The notes under the pieces: generated by a model
Told to the model about the DNA's origin: nothing
Databases searched by the model: none
The model's input: the letters and a program-made list of their open reading frames with translations, nothing else
Translations under genes and position numbers: made by a program
In this document: positions 1-5,217 of the stretch, one piece after another
Numbering within the stretch: the first letter of the stretch is position 1
How the letters are laid out: each line of letters opens with the position of its first letter
DNA from: Metarhizobium sp039808465
Lineage (GTDB): Bacteria; Pseudomonadota; Alphaproteobacteria; Rhizobiales; Rhizobiaceae
Length of the DNA stretch: 8,233 nucleotides
NCBI GenBank assembly: GCA_039808465.1
Contig: JBDHTA010000179.1
Coordinates: 1-8,233 of the forward strand
Direction: 5' to 3'

Positions 1-1003
1 AGGGCTCGCCCACCGGCTTTTCGGTGCGGCGGATGGTGATGCCGTTCTTCAGATCCTCCAGCGCCAGATAGCCGCGCACGGCGAGATTGAGCGCGGTGGC
101 GGAAAAGGCGGTCCAGCCGCCATCGGAAAAGCCCTTGCGGTCGATGTAGTTGACCAGCGCGGGCGAAATGCCTTCCGGCGCGTCCCAGCGCGGCACCATG
201 ACGCCCGCCGCTGGATCGCGCCCCACTTTCAGCCACGACCAGAGATAATAGACGAGCACCGAGAGGAAGCCGCCGATGCCGAAAATGGCGCCGAGGCTGT
301 CGCGCAGCCACCACGCCCGGCGCTGCCTGTCGCTGGGAGGATCGATGACGTCTTTCGGCAGGCTGATGGCGATGGTCAGCCCCTCGCCGGGGCCGAGCGG
401 GCGCGTAGTTTCGAAGGTGACGCGATTGCCGGAGACGTTCGCCGTGGCGTTGCTGTCGCGGCTGCCGAGCGGGCCGGTGAAGACCGCCGTCCTGTTGACG
501 CTGGCGTTCTCCGGCAGGGTGACGGTGGCGGCGGCGCTGCCGATCGGAAACAGCCAGCCATTGCCGGTGACGTTCCAGTAGAGTTCATCGTGATCCTCGA
601 AGTAGCGGGTCTGGCGGGCGGTGGTATAGGTCAGCCGGTAGCGGTGCATGCCGCGCGGCAGCATCACATCCTTGTTGCCAATATAGATGCGGATGCCGCC
701 GGAGATTTTTTCCGTGCGGAAATCCTCCTTTTTCCCGTCGCGCTCCACCGAAACGAGGTCGAAATCCACCGTCTGTTTGCGGCCGCGACCGTCGAGCATG
801 GTCAGCGGAAAATCGCGGAAGATGCCGCGTTTGATATCGCGGCCCTCGCCATTGGCGTCGATTTCCTCCACCACCGTCATCGTGCCGTTGCGGGCAAGCG
901 TGATCTGCTGGCGGAAGCTGTCGATGAATTCGGCAGCCCCCGCGCCTGCGGCGGCAAGGCACAGGGAAAGCAGGGCGGCGAGGAACAGGAGCGGCTTGCG
1001 CAT
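1..1003 (-). CDS. DUF2207 domain membrane protein, N-terminal half (3' end outside window)
   Basis: An open frame of 334 complete codons runs from ATG at 1003-1001 to the left edge without a stop, so the C-terminal part is missing. I recognise the DUF2207 family (predicted membrane protein, function unknown) from RGIFRDFP at residues 59-66, ELYWNVTGNGW at about 140-150 and PRWDAPEGISPALVNYI at 271-287. Residues 1-24 form a signal peptide (basic MRK, leucine/alanine core, AGA-A cleavage region). An exported beta-rich domain follows to about residue 230, then one membrane span at about 235-257. Full-length family members are usually near 600 residues with further C-terminal spans, so roughly half is here. 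The start lies 12 bp after the lemA stop, which suggests co-transcription with lemA, a common pairing. No internal frameshift is seen. The family call is firm; the function is unknown. Confidence 0.9.
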   Translation of the reverse strand, partial: MRKPLLFLAALLSLCLAAAGAGAAEFIDSFRQQITLARNGTMTVVEEIDANGEGRDIKRGIFRDFPLTMLDGRGRKQTVDFDLVSVERDGKKEDFRTEKISGGIRIYIGNKDVMLPRGMHRYRLTYTTARQTRYFEDHDELYWNVTGNGWLFPIGSAAATVTLPENASVNRTAVFTGPLGSRDSNATANVSGNRVTFETTRPLGPGEGLTIAISLPKDVIDPPSDRQRRAWWLRDSLGAIFGIGGFLSVLVYYLWSWLKVGRDPAAGVMVPRWDAPEGISPALVNYIDRKGFSDGGWTAFSATALNLAVRGYLALEDLKNGITIRRTEKPVGEP

Positions 1004-1015
1004 GGCGGGCCTGCC

Positions 1016-1567
1016 TTAAAACTTCACCGTGGGAACGGCGCGGTCCGCCTCGTTGGTGATTTCGAAATAGGGCGACTTGCGGAAGCCGAAGGGACCGGCG
1101 ATCAGGTTGGACGGGAAGCTTTCGACCCGGACGTTGAGATCGCGGGCCGCGCCATTGTAATAACGCCGCGACATCTGGATTTCGTCTTCGAGGCTTTCCA
1201 GCGACTGCTGCAATTGCGCGAAATTCTCGTTGGCCTTGAGATCGGGATAGGCTTCGGCAACGGCGAACAACCGGCCGAGCGCCTGCGACAGCGCCCCTTC
1301 CACCGCCGCCCGGCCCGCGATATCGCCGGGGGCGATGCTCTGCGCGCGGGTGCGCAGCTCCGTCACCTCGCGCAGCGCTTCCTTTTCATGGGCGGCATAG
1401 CCCTTGACGGTTTCGATGAGGTTGGGAATGAGGTCGGCGCGGCGCTTCAACTGCACGTCGATGCCCGACCACGCCTCCTCGACCATCTGCCGGGCTTTCA
1501 CCAGGCCGTTATAGATAAAGATGACATAGAGCGCGATCAGCGCAATGACGGCCAGAAAATAGATCAC
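1016..1567 (-). CDS. lemA: LemA family protein
   Basis: This is a 183-aa protein of normal LemA length. Residues 2-19 are one N-terminal membrane span, followed by the family's conserved YNGLVKARQMVEEAWSGID region at 19-37, then DLIPNLIETVKGY at 45-57. A helical-bundle middle follows, and the C-terminal block is RRYYNGAARDLN with the family's SFPSNLIA segment. The fold is a cytoplasmic or membrane-anchored helical bundle; the cellular role is not established. The start is GTG at 1567-1565: it is the first possible start after an in-frame stop ten codons upstream, and GGGGGCG lies 6 nt before it. The DUF2207 gene starts 12 bp downstream. A weak promoter candidate (CTTGGG on the minus strand at 1621-1616) sits in the gap from glyQ, so lemA may be expressed separately from glyQ or by read-through. 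Confidence 0.93.
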   Translation of the reverse strand: MIYFLAVIALIALYVIFIYNGLVKARQMVEEAWSGIDVQLKRRADLIPNLIETVKGYAAHEKEALREVTELRTRAQSIAPGDIAGRAAVEGALSQALGRLFAVAEAYPDLKANENFAQLQQSLESLEDEIQMSRRYYNGAARDLNVRVESFPSNLIAGPFGFRKSPYFEITNEADRAVPTVKF

Positions 1568-1656
1568 GTTTCGCCCCCGTTTGAGCCGGATGATGGTTCA
1601 ACCGCCCCAGTGTTACCCAAGGTTTTGTTGAAACGAAACGATATTTTGCGAGGAAG

Positions 1657-1681
1657 TGTTCCCGCTGTCACCGCGGGAACA
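1657..1681 (-). terminator. Hairpin just downstream of glyQ, possible terminator
   Basis: A perfect 9-bp inverted repeat lies here: TGTTCCCGC (1657-1665) and GCGGGAACA (1673-1681) around a 7-base loop. It begins 5 bp past the glyQ stop codon on the minus strand, where a terminator or a 3'-end stabilising stem would be expected. The sequence after the stem is not a clean U tract (CTTCCTCGC follows), so intrinsic termination would be weak. It could equally be a processing or attenuating stem before lemA. Confidence 0.45.
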
Positions 1682-1685
1682 TGGC

Positions 1686-2648
1686 TCAGGCGGCCCTGTT
1701 CCAGTTTGCGCCGCCCGCATCCGTCAGCAGGAAGGCTTCGCCGCAGGCTTTCGCCAGCGTGCGCACCCGCAGGATATAGCTCTGCCGCTCGGTGACGGAA
1801 ATCACGCCGCGCGCATCGAGAAGATTGAAGACGTGGGAAGCCTTGATGCACTGGTCATAGGCGGGCAGCACGCATTTGTGCAGGCTGTTGCTATCGCCGG
1901 GCGCGCCTGCGGCGAGCAGCGACTGGCATTCCTTCTCGGCGTCGATGAAATGCCGGTGCAGCATCCCGGTGTCGGCATATTCGAAGTTATGGCGGGAATA
2001 TTCCTGCTCGGCTTGCAGGAAGACGTCGCCATAGGTGATCTTCTCGTCGCCCTCGCGGCCGTTGAAATTGAGGTCGTAGACATTGTCGACGCCCTGCACA
2101 TACATGGCGAGTCGTTCCAGACCATAGGTCAGCTCGCCCGCGACGGGGGCGCATTCGATGCCGCAGACCTGCTGGAAATAGGTGAACTGCGAGACTTCCA
2201 TGCCGTCACACCAGCATTCCCAGCCAAGGCCCCAGGCGCCGAGCGTCGGGCTTTCCCAGTCGTCTTCGACGAAGCGGATATCGTGCAGCAGCGGATCGAG
2301 GCCGATCGCCGCCAGCGAGCCGAGATAAAGCTCCTGAAGATTGGACGGGTTCGGCTTCAGGATGACCTGATACTGGTAATAATGCTGGAGACGGTTGGGG
2401 TTTTCGCCGTAGCGGCCATCCGAGGGGCGGCGCGAGGGCTGCACATAGGCGGCTTTCCACGGCTTCGGGCCGAGAGCGCGCAGCGTCGTCGCCGGGTGGA
2501 AGGTGCCCGCGCCCACTTCCATGTCATAGGGTTGCAGCACGGCGCAGCCCTTGTCGGCCCAGTAGTTATGCAGCGTCAGGATCAGGCCCTGAAAGGAGCG
2601 GGTCGGGTGCATATGGTCCGGCAGGGGCGAAAGCGTCATCGTCTTCAT
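1686..2648 (-). CDS. glyQ: Glycyl-tRNA synthetase alpha subunit
   Basis: GlyQ is the catalytic class II subunit of the bacterial alpha2beta2 GlyRS and charges tRNA-Gly with glycine in the cytoplasm. The 320-aa product matches the family along its whole length: RSFQGLILTLHNYWA at 17-31, YDMEVGAGTFHPATTLR at 41-57, the motif-2 region VQPSRRPSDGRYGENPNRLQ at 69-88, GLGWECWCDGMEVSQFTYFQ at 140-159 and motif-3 GLERLAMY at 176-183. No key region is missing. The start is uncertain: ATG at 2648 is used here, GTG at 2651 is one codon upstream, and ATG at 2639 or 2612 (before HPTRSFQ) are also possible. None has a strong ribosome-binding site. A CTTGAC promoter element lies upstream at 2707-2702. glyS is not in the window; in this orientation it would be expected beyond the left edge if linked at all. 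Confidence 0.97.
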   Translation of the reverse strand: MKTMTLSPLPDHMHPTRSFQGLILTLHNYWADKGCAVLQPYDMEVGAGTFHPATTLRALGPKPWKAAYVQPSRRPSDGRYGENPNRLQHYYQYQVILKPNPSNLQELYLGSLAAIGLDPLLHDIRFVEDDWESPTLGAWGLGWECWCDGMEVSQFTYFQQVCGIECAPVAGELTYGLERLAMYVQGVDNVYDLNFNGREGDEKITYGDVFLQAEQEYSRHNFEYADTGMLHRHFIDAEKECQSLLAAGAPGDSNSLHKCVLPAYDQCIKASHVFNLLDARGVISVTERQSYILRVRTLAKACGEAFLLTDAGGANWNRAA

Positions 2649-2677
2649 CACATCAGGGTGGCGTCAAATCTGGCGGA

Positions 2678-2707
2678 CAGGTGCCACGCCACGCGCCACG
2701 GGTCAAG
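2678..2707 (-). promoter_or_regulatory. Candidate glyQ promoter
   Basis: On the minus strand CTTGAC at 2707-2702 matches exactly the -35 element of the rhizobial housekeeping consensus (CTTGAC-N17-CTATAT, established for Sinorhizobium meliloti). The -10 is poor: CACCTG at 2683-2678 with an 18-bp spacer is the best fit. A transcript starting near 2671 would leave a leader of about 23 nt to the ATG at 2648. The spacer is built of repeated GTGGC/GCGTGGC words. The call rests mainly on the perfect -35 and on its position. Confidence 0.45.
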
Positions 2708-2737
2708 GATTTTGCAGGGTGGCGACGTAATCGGCAG

Positions 2738-2783
2738 CCCCTCATCCGCCCTGCCGGGCACCTTCTCCCCGCAGGCGGCAGGG
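2738..2783. repeat. Palindromic intergenic repeat, unit 1
   Basis: CCCTGCC (2749-2755) and GGCAGGG (2777-2783) form a perfect 7-bp inverted repeat, with a smaller GCCC/GGGC hairpin (2748-2751 and 2756-2759) overlapping its left arm and CTTCTCCCCGC between. The order CCCTC, TGCCGG, CA, TCTCCCC, AGG also occurs in unit 2 (2801-2833), so the two look like diverged direct copies of one element. C/G-rich intergenic palindromes of this style are common in rhizobial genomes (RIME/RPE-type families); assignment to a named family is not verified. Confidence 0.6.
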
Positions 2784-2869
2784 ATATCGTATATGGGAAA
2801 CCCCCTCTGCCTGCCGGCATCTCCCCCACAAGGGGGGAGAAAATCAAAGGCTTGCTTTTCCTACGATAT
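2784..2869. repeat. Palindromic repeat unit 2 with terminal inverted repeats
   Basis: The 86-bp segment is bounded by ATATCGTA (2784-2791) and its exact reverse complement TACGATAT (2862-2869). Just inside, GGAAA (2796-2800) pairs with TTTCC (2857-2861), the left arm carrying a 4-base bulge. Within are the palindrome TGCCGGCA (2812-2819) and an 8-bp hairpin, TCTCCCCC (2820-2827) with GGGGGAGA (2833-2840). It has no coding capacity. The nested structure looks like a miniature mobile-type or REP-like element. No target-site duplication is obvious at its ends. Confidence 0.6.
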
Positions 2870-2897
2870 TGAATGCTGAAGGGGCGGCAGCCTCAAG

Positions 2898-2936
2898 TCC
2901 CTCCCCCTTGCGGGGAGGGATTTAGGGAGGGGTTTT
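2898..2936. repeat. Palindromic repeat unit 3 after the small membrane gene
   Basis: TCCCTCCCC (2898-2906) and GGGGAGGGA (2912-2920) form a perfect 9-bp stem with loop CTTGC, followed by a further GGGAGGGG and TTTT (2925-2936). Read on the minus strand the core CTCCCCGCAAGGGGGAG is nearly the same as the plus-strand core of unit 2 (CTCCCCCACAAGGGGGGAG), so it looks like a related copy in inverted orientation. It lies 16 bp past the stop of the minus-strand gene at 2953. It could act as a 3'-end stem for that transcript, but no U tract follows on that strand. Confidence 0.6.
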
Positions 2937-2952
2937 CAGCGACAGCGATTGC

Positions 2953-3144
2953 CTATTCCTCATCGCGGCGCACGCGGTATTCGCCGGTCTCGGGATCCTT
3001 GACCAGCGTGCCCATGGCGCCGGTTTCGCGCTCATGCTCGCGTTCGCGGGAACGGGTGGTCAGTTTCTCGGCGTCGCGGATGAAGCGGCGGTAGAGCAGC
3101 CAGCCGCCAACCACGAGAACGATCAGGAATATCAGTTGCGGCAT
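2953..3144 (-). CDS. Small single-span membrane protein, function unknown
   Basis: This is a 63-aa protein. Residues 4-18 are a hydrophobic span (LIFLIVLVVGGWLLY), followed by the basic stop-transfer YRRFIR at 18-23, which predicts the C-terminus in the cytoplasm. A highly charged R/E-rich helix covers about 24-41, and a short tail LVKDPETGEYRVRR covers 47-60. I believe similar short proteins with a DPxTGEYR-like tail occur in other Hyphomicrobiales, but I do not know a function. The gene is real on several grounds: a strong GGGGAGGGG ribosome-binding site 6 bases before the ATG, a start 25 bp after the S49 peptidase stop in the same direction, and a clear membrane protein layout. It is probably the last gene of the operon, since a palindromic repeat follows its TAG stop. 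Confidence 0.82.
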   Translation of the reverse strand: MPQLIFLIVLVVGGWLLYRRFIRDAEKLTTRSREREHERETGAMGTLVKDPETGEYRVRRDEE

Positions 3145-3169
3145 GGTTTTCCCCTCCCCGCCATGAATA

Positions 3170-4030
3170 TCATAAGCCGTAGCGCGCCCAGAGCGCCTTT
3201 TCCTCGGCCACCGAAACCAGCCCGCCCGCCGCCGCCCCGGCGATCTCCACGGCGGCGGGGGCGGAAACGCCCGGCACGCGCCGCCCGAACAGGCCGCGCC
3301 CGGAGGTCACCAGTTCCAGCGTCACATCCGGCCCGTAGCGCTTGCGCATTTCGCCGCGCATATCGCCGAGACCGTCGATCAGGCCGAGATGCAGGCCCCG
3401 CGTTCCCGTCCAGAACAGGCCGGAGAACACCTCCGGGTCATCGGACAGCTTCGCCCCGCGCCGCACCTTCACCATGTCGATGAAGGTGGCGTGGATATCG
3501 AGCTGCAAGGATTTCAGGTGCTCGATATCCTGCTGCTTCTCCGGCTGGAAGGGATCGAGGATCGCCTTGTTCTCGCCCGCCGTATAGATGCGGCGCTCGA
3601 CACCGATCTTGCGCAGAAGCTCGGGAAAGCCGAAGCCGCCGGAAACGACGCCGATGGAGCCGACGATGGACGAGGGATCGGCGATGATCTCGTCGCCAGC
3701 CAGCGCAATCATGTAGCCGCCGGAGGCGGCGACATCTTCCACGAAGACGAAGACGCGCTTGCGCTTTTCCTCGGCCAGCGCCCGGATGCGGGCATGGATC
3801 AGCCGCGATTGCACCGGCGAGCCGCCCGGCGAATTGACGGCGATGGCGACGGCGGGCGTATCCTTCATGCCGAAGGCCTTGTCGAGCGCGGCCGATACCG
3901 AGGCGAGATTGAGCCCCGGCCGCAGCGGCGACCCATCCGCCATGATCGCGCCTTGCAGGCGCACGACGGGAATGACGATTTTCTGCCTGCGAAAGCGCTT
4001 CGGGATCATCCGCTTCAGAAATCCGGTCAT
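3170..4030 (-). CDS. S49 family serine peptidase (SppA/SohB-like)
   Basis: This 286-aa protein belongs to the S49 family of Ser-Lys peptidases, which degrade membrane-derived and signal peptides. The oxyanion and substrate-binding segment NSPGGS is at 66-71. The nucleophile is Ser103 in VAASGGY, and the general base is Lys155 in AGENKAILDPF. Their 52-residue spacing equals that of Bacillus subtilis SppA (S147/K199). SIVGSIGV at 121-128 and LIDGLGD at 217-223 are also typical. No signal peptide or membrane span is visible; the N-terminus is basic (KRMIPKRFRRQK), so this is probably a cytoplasmic or peripherally membrane-bound form. The ATG at 4030-4028 has AGGATGAGAG upstream. It lies 76 bp after the methyltransferase and 25 bp before the small membrane protein, so it is probably in one transcript with both. 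The substrate is unknown. Confidence 0.93.
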   Translation of the reverse strand: MTGFLKRMIPKRFRRQKIVIPVVRLQGAIMADGSPLRPGLNLASVSAALDKAFGMKDTPAVAIAVNSPGGSPVQSRLIHARIRALAEEKRKRVFVFVEDVAASGGYMIALAGDEIIADPSSIVGSIGVVSGGFGFPELLRKIGVERRIYTAGENKAILDPFQPEKQQDIEHLKSLQLDIHATFIDMVKVRRGAKLSDDPEVFSGLFWTGTRGLHLGLIDGLGDMRGEMRKRYGPDVTLELVTSGRGLFGRRVPGVSAPAAVEIAGAAAGGLVSVAEEKALWARYGL

Positions 4031-4079
4031 TCTCTCATCCTGCTCTATGAAACACTCCGCTTATGTGTGCACTCGCTGC

Positions 4080-4097
4080 GCGAACGCAAGCATTCGC
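4080..4097. other. Short inverted repeat between methyltransferase and S49 genes
   Basis: GCGAACGC (4080-4087) and GCATTCGC (4090-4097) are inverted copies with one mismatch, which would be a G-U pair in minus-strand RNA. It sits in the 76-bp gap after the methyltransferase stop, and the run TTTTTAAA comes before rather than after it in the direction of transcription, so it is not an intrinsic terminator. It may be a simple mRNA stem. Confidence 0.3.
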
Positions 4098-4106
4098 CTT
4101 TAAAAA

Positions 4107-4880
4107 TCAGCGCTTGCGGGCATAGGCCGCACGGCCGTTGTTGAGATCGTCCACGAAGGCGGAAAATCGGTGCGTGCCCTGCCCATGCATCAGCAGCGGC
4201 TGGCGCAGCGCCAGCCGCGCCCGCGAGCCCTTGATGGCGGTGACGAGGATCCGCACCGCGTTTTCGCCCTCACGCGGATGCAGCGGCGTGATTTCGATGC
4301 CGCCGAAGCGGCGCCCGCAGGCGGCGATGAGCTCGGCGATGGATTCCGGCCTTGCGATCAGCGACATCTGCCCGCCGGGCTTCATGATCGCGCCCGCCGT
4401 GCGCAGCCAGCTTTCGAACAGCCCCTCGGTCATGGCATGCGCCTCGGCCTTCAGGGCATCCGGCGTGCGCCGGTCGCTGCCGTCGTTGAAGGGCGGATTG
4501 AGGATGACGTGGTCGAAGGCGTCGTCTTCCAGCCCCATGGCGCGGCGCGCATTGCCCGCCGCCGCCACATCGGCCTGCAAGACGGTGAGGCGCGGGGCGA
4601 TGCGGGCATTCAGCGGATGCGCGACGCTGCGGCGGGCGTAATCGCACATTTCCTGCGAACGCTCGAACAGCACCACCTCGGCCGTCCCCAGCCGCGAGGC
4701 GACGGCCATGCCCGCCGCGCCAGCGCCCGCGCCGAGATCGGCAACGCGGATGGGCCTGCCGTCATCCACCAGCGACGCCAGCAGCATGGCGTCCATGCCC
4801 GAGCGGTGGCCGCGCCCTTTCGGCTGCACCACATGGAAGCCGCCGTAATGGAAGGCGTCGACGGTCTCAGGCGCGCTCAT
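4107..4880 (-). CDS. SAM-dependent methyltransferase, TrmN6/COG4123 type
   Basis: This is a 257-aa class I SAM methyltransferase. HRSGMDAMLLAS at 25-36 is the family's substrate-side motif, VADLGAGAGAAG at 46-57 is the SAM-binding motif I, FERS at 72-75 is the acidic end of strand 2, and NPPF at 128-131 is the catalytic motif of N6-adenine and related N-methyltransferases. The C-terminal KGSRARLALRQPLLMH at 217-232 is typical of COG4123, whose E. coli member TrmN6 (YfiC) methylates A37 of tRNA1-Val. The substrate here is not shown by sequence. ATG at 4880 is chosen because GGGGAG precedes it by 7 nt and the family N-terminus (the HYGGFHVVQPKGRGHRSG region) begins just after. The longer start at 4907 has AAGG abutting the ATG, too close to serve. 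The gene overlaps DUF2007 by 14 bp, implying translational coupling. Confidence 0.9.
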   Translation of the reverse strand: MSAPETVDAFHYGGFHVVQPKGRGHRSGMDAMLLASLVDDGRPIRVADLGAGAGAAGMAVASRLGTAEVVLFERSQEMCDYARRSVAHPLNARIAPRLTVLQADVAAAGNARRAMGLEDDAFDHVILNPPFNDGSDRRTPDALKAEAHAMTEGLFESWLRTAGAIMKPGGQMSLIARPESIAELIAACGRRFGGIEITPLHPREGENAVRILVTAIKGSRARLALRQPLLMHGQGTHRFSAFVDDLNNGRAAYARKR

Positions 4881-5097
4881 CGCGCAACTCCCCGGCGAGC
4901 CCGGCATCCTTCAGAATGGCGCGGGCCTCATCCGCCCGCTCCGCCTCCACCAGAAAGCGGCGCGGCAGCATGCCGAGCGATCCCTCCAGAATGCTCATGC
5001 CCTCGTCGGCGATCAGGCAATGAATTCCGGCGTCGCGCATCAGGCTTTGCGCGAAGGACAGCAGCACGGGGTCGTTGGTGCGGATCAGTTCGAGCAT
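4867..5097 (-). CDS. DUF2007 domain small protein
   Basis: This 76-aa protein fits the DUF2007 (putative signal-transducing protein) family by its opening ELIRTNDPVLLSFAQSLMRD, the central IADEGMSILEGSLGMLPRRF and the C-terminal (V)EAERADEARAILKDAGL. It has a small ferredoxin-like alpha/beta layout with no signal peptide or membrane span, so it is cytoplasmic. Its biochemical role is not known; the domain is thought to bind ligands or partners. The ATG is at 5097-5095, with AAGGAAGG at 5117-5110 as a distant ribosome-binding site. It is the first gene of the minus-strand run that continues into the methyltransferase (14-bp overlap) and reads away from the polyprenyl synthase gene. Confidence 0.88.
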   Translation of the reverse strand: MLELIRTNDPVLLSFAQSLMRDAGIHCLIADEGMSILEGSLGMLPRRFLVEAERADEARAILKDAGLAGELRDERA

Positions 5098-5117
5098 TCC
5101 GGAGCGATTCCTTCCTT

Positions 5118-5147
5118 ATTCCGTCGATTTCGAGGGGAACGTGTCAA
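5118..5147 (-). promoter_or_regulatory. Candidate promoter for the DUF2007 operon
   Basis: TTGACA at 5147-5142 on the minus strand is a perfect -35 hexamer. The best -10 is CGGAAT at 5123-5118 with an 18-bp spacer, which is weak. A start near 5111 would fall inside the AAGGAAGG ribosome-binding candidate, so the true -10 or start point may differ. It lies back to back with the polyprenyl synthase promoter, 7 bp apart. Confidence 0.35.
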
Positions 5148-5154
5148 TTCGCCT

Positions 5155-5183
5155 CTTGCCGCGATGATGCACCCTTTCTATTG
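5155..5183 (+). promoter_or_regulatory. Promoter of the polyprenyl diphosphate synthase gene
   Basis: CTTGCC (5155-5160), 17 bp, then CTATTG (5178-5183) matches the rhizobial consensus CTTGAC-N17-CTATAT in 5 of 6 and 4 of 6 positions with ideal spacing. Transcription would begin near 5190, leaving a leader of about 28 nt with AGGAG at 5203-5207 before the TTG at 5218. This start point lies downstream of the in-frame ATG codons at 5164-5169 and so argues against them as translation starts. Confidence 0.6.
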
Positions 5184-5217
5184 TCCCCCGCAGTGTTTGA
5201 ACAGGAGTCCGGGTAAG

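Larger units (their letters stand above)
2649..2952. other. 304-bp intergenic gap: promoter plus palindromic repeats
   Basis: No gene is supported between the glyQ start and the end of the small membrane protein. The short open frames here on both strands have low-complexity P/G/R composition and no ribosome-binding site. The glyQ-proximal third (2649-2710) holds the probable glyQ promoter and a short run of GCCACG-type repeats in its spacer. The rest (about 2738-2936) is a cluster of C/G-rich palindromic repeat units, described separately. Confidence 0.7.

Noticed and set aside
2653..2872. Short open frames on both strands within the repeat cluster (2653-2847 minus, 2681-2872 plus)
   Set aside because: They translate palindromic repeat DNA, have proline/glycine/arginine-rich low-complexity products and no ribosome-binding site.
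590..2879. Two long plus-strand open frames (590-1795 and 1656-2879)
   Set aside because: They run antisense to the DUF2207/lemA and glyQ genes, cross several gene boundaries and resemble no known protein.
2738..2936. Regular repeats considered as a CRISPR array
   Set aside because: Only two or three diverged units with no constant repeat length or unique spacers, and no cas genes nearby.
4881..4907. Longer methyltransferase start at 4907
   Set aside because: The AAGG upstream abuts the ATG, the overlap with DUF2007 would grow to 41 bp, and the family N-terminus starts after the ATG at 4880.
3389..5216. Plus-strand open frames 3389-4144 and 4170-5216
   Set aside because: These are shadows of the S49 peptidase, methyltransferase and DUF2007 genes; rich in H, R and D with no motif or ribosome-binding site.
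5164..5217. Upstream in-frame ATG codons as start of the polyprenyl synthase
   Set aside because: They overlap the predicted promoter spacer, lack a ribosome-binding site and encode residues not expected at the family N-terminus; TTG at 5218 has AGGAG.
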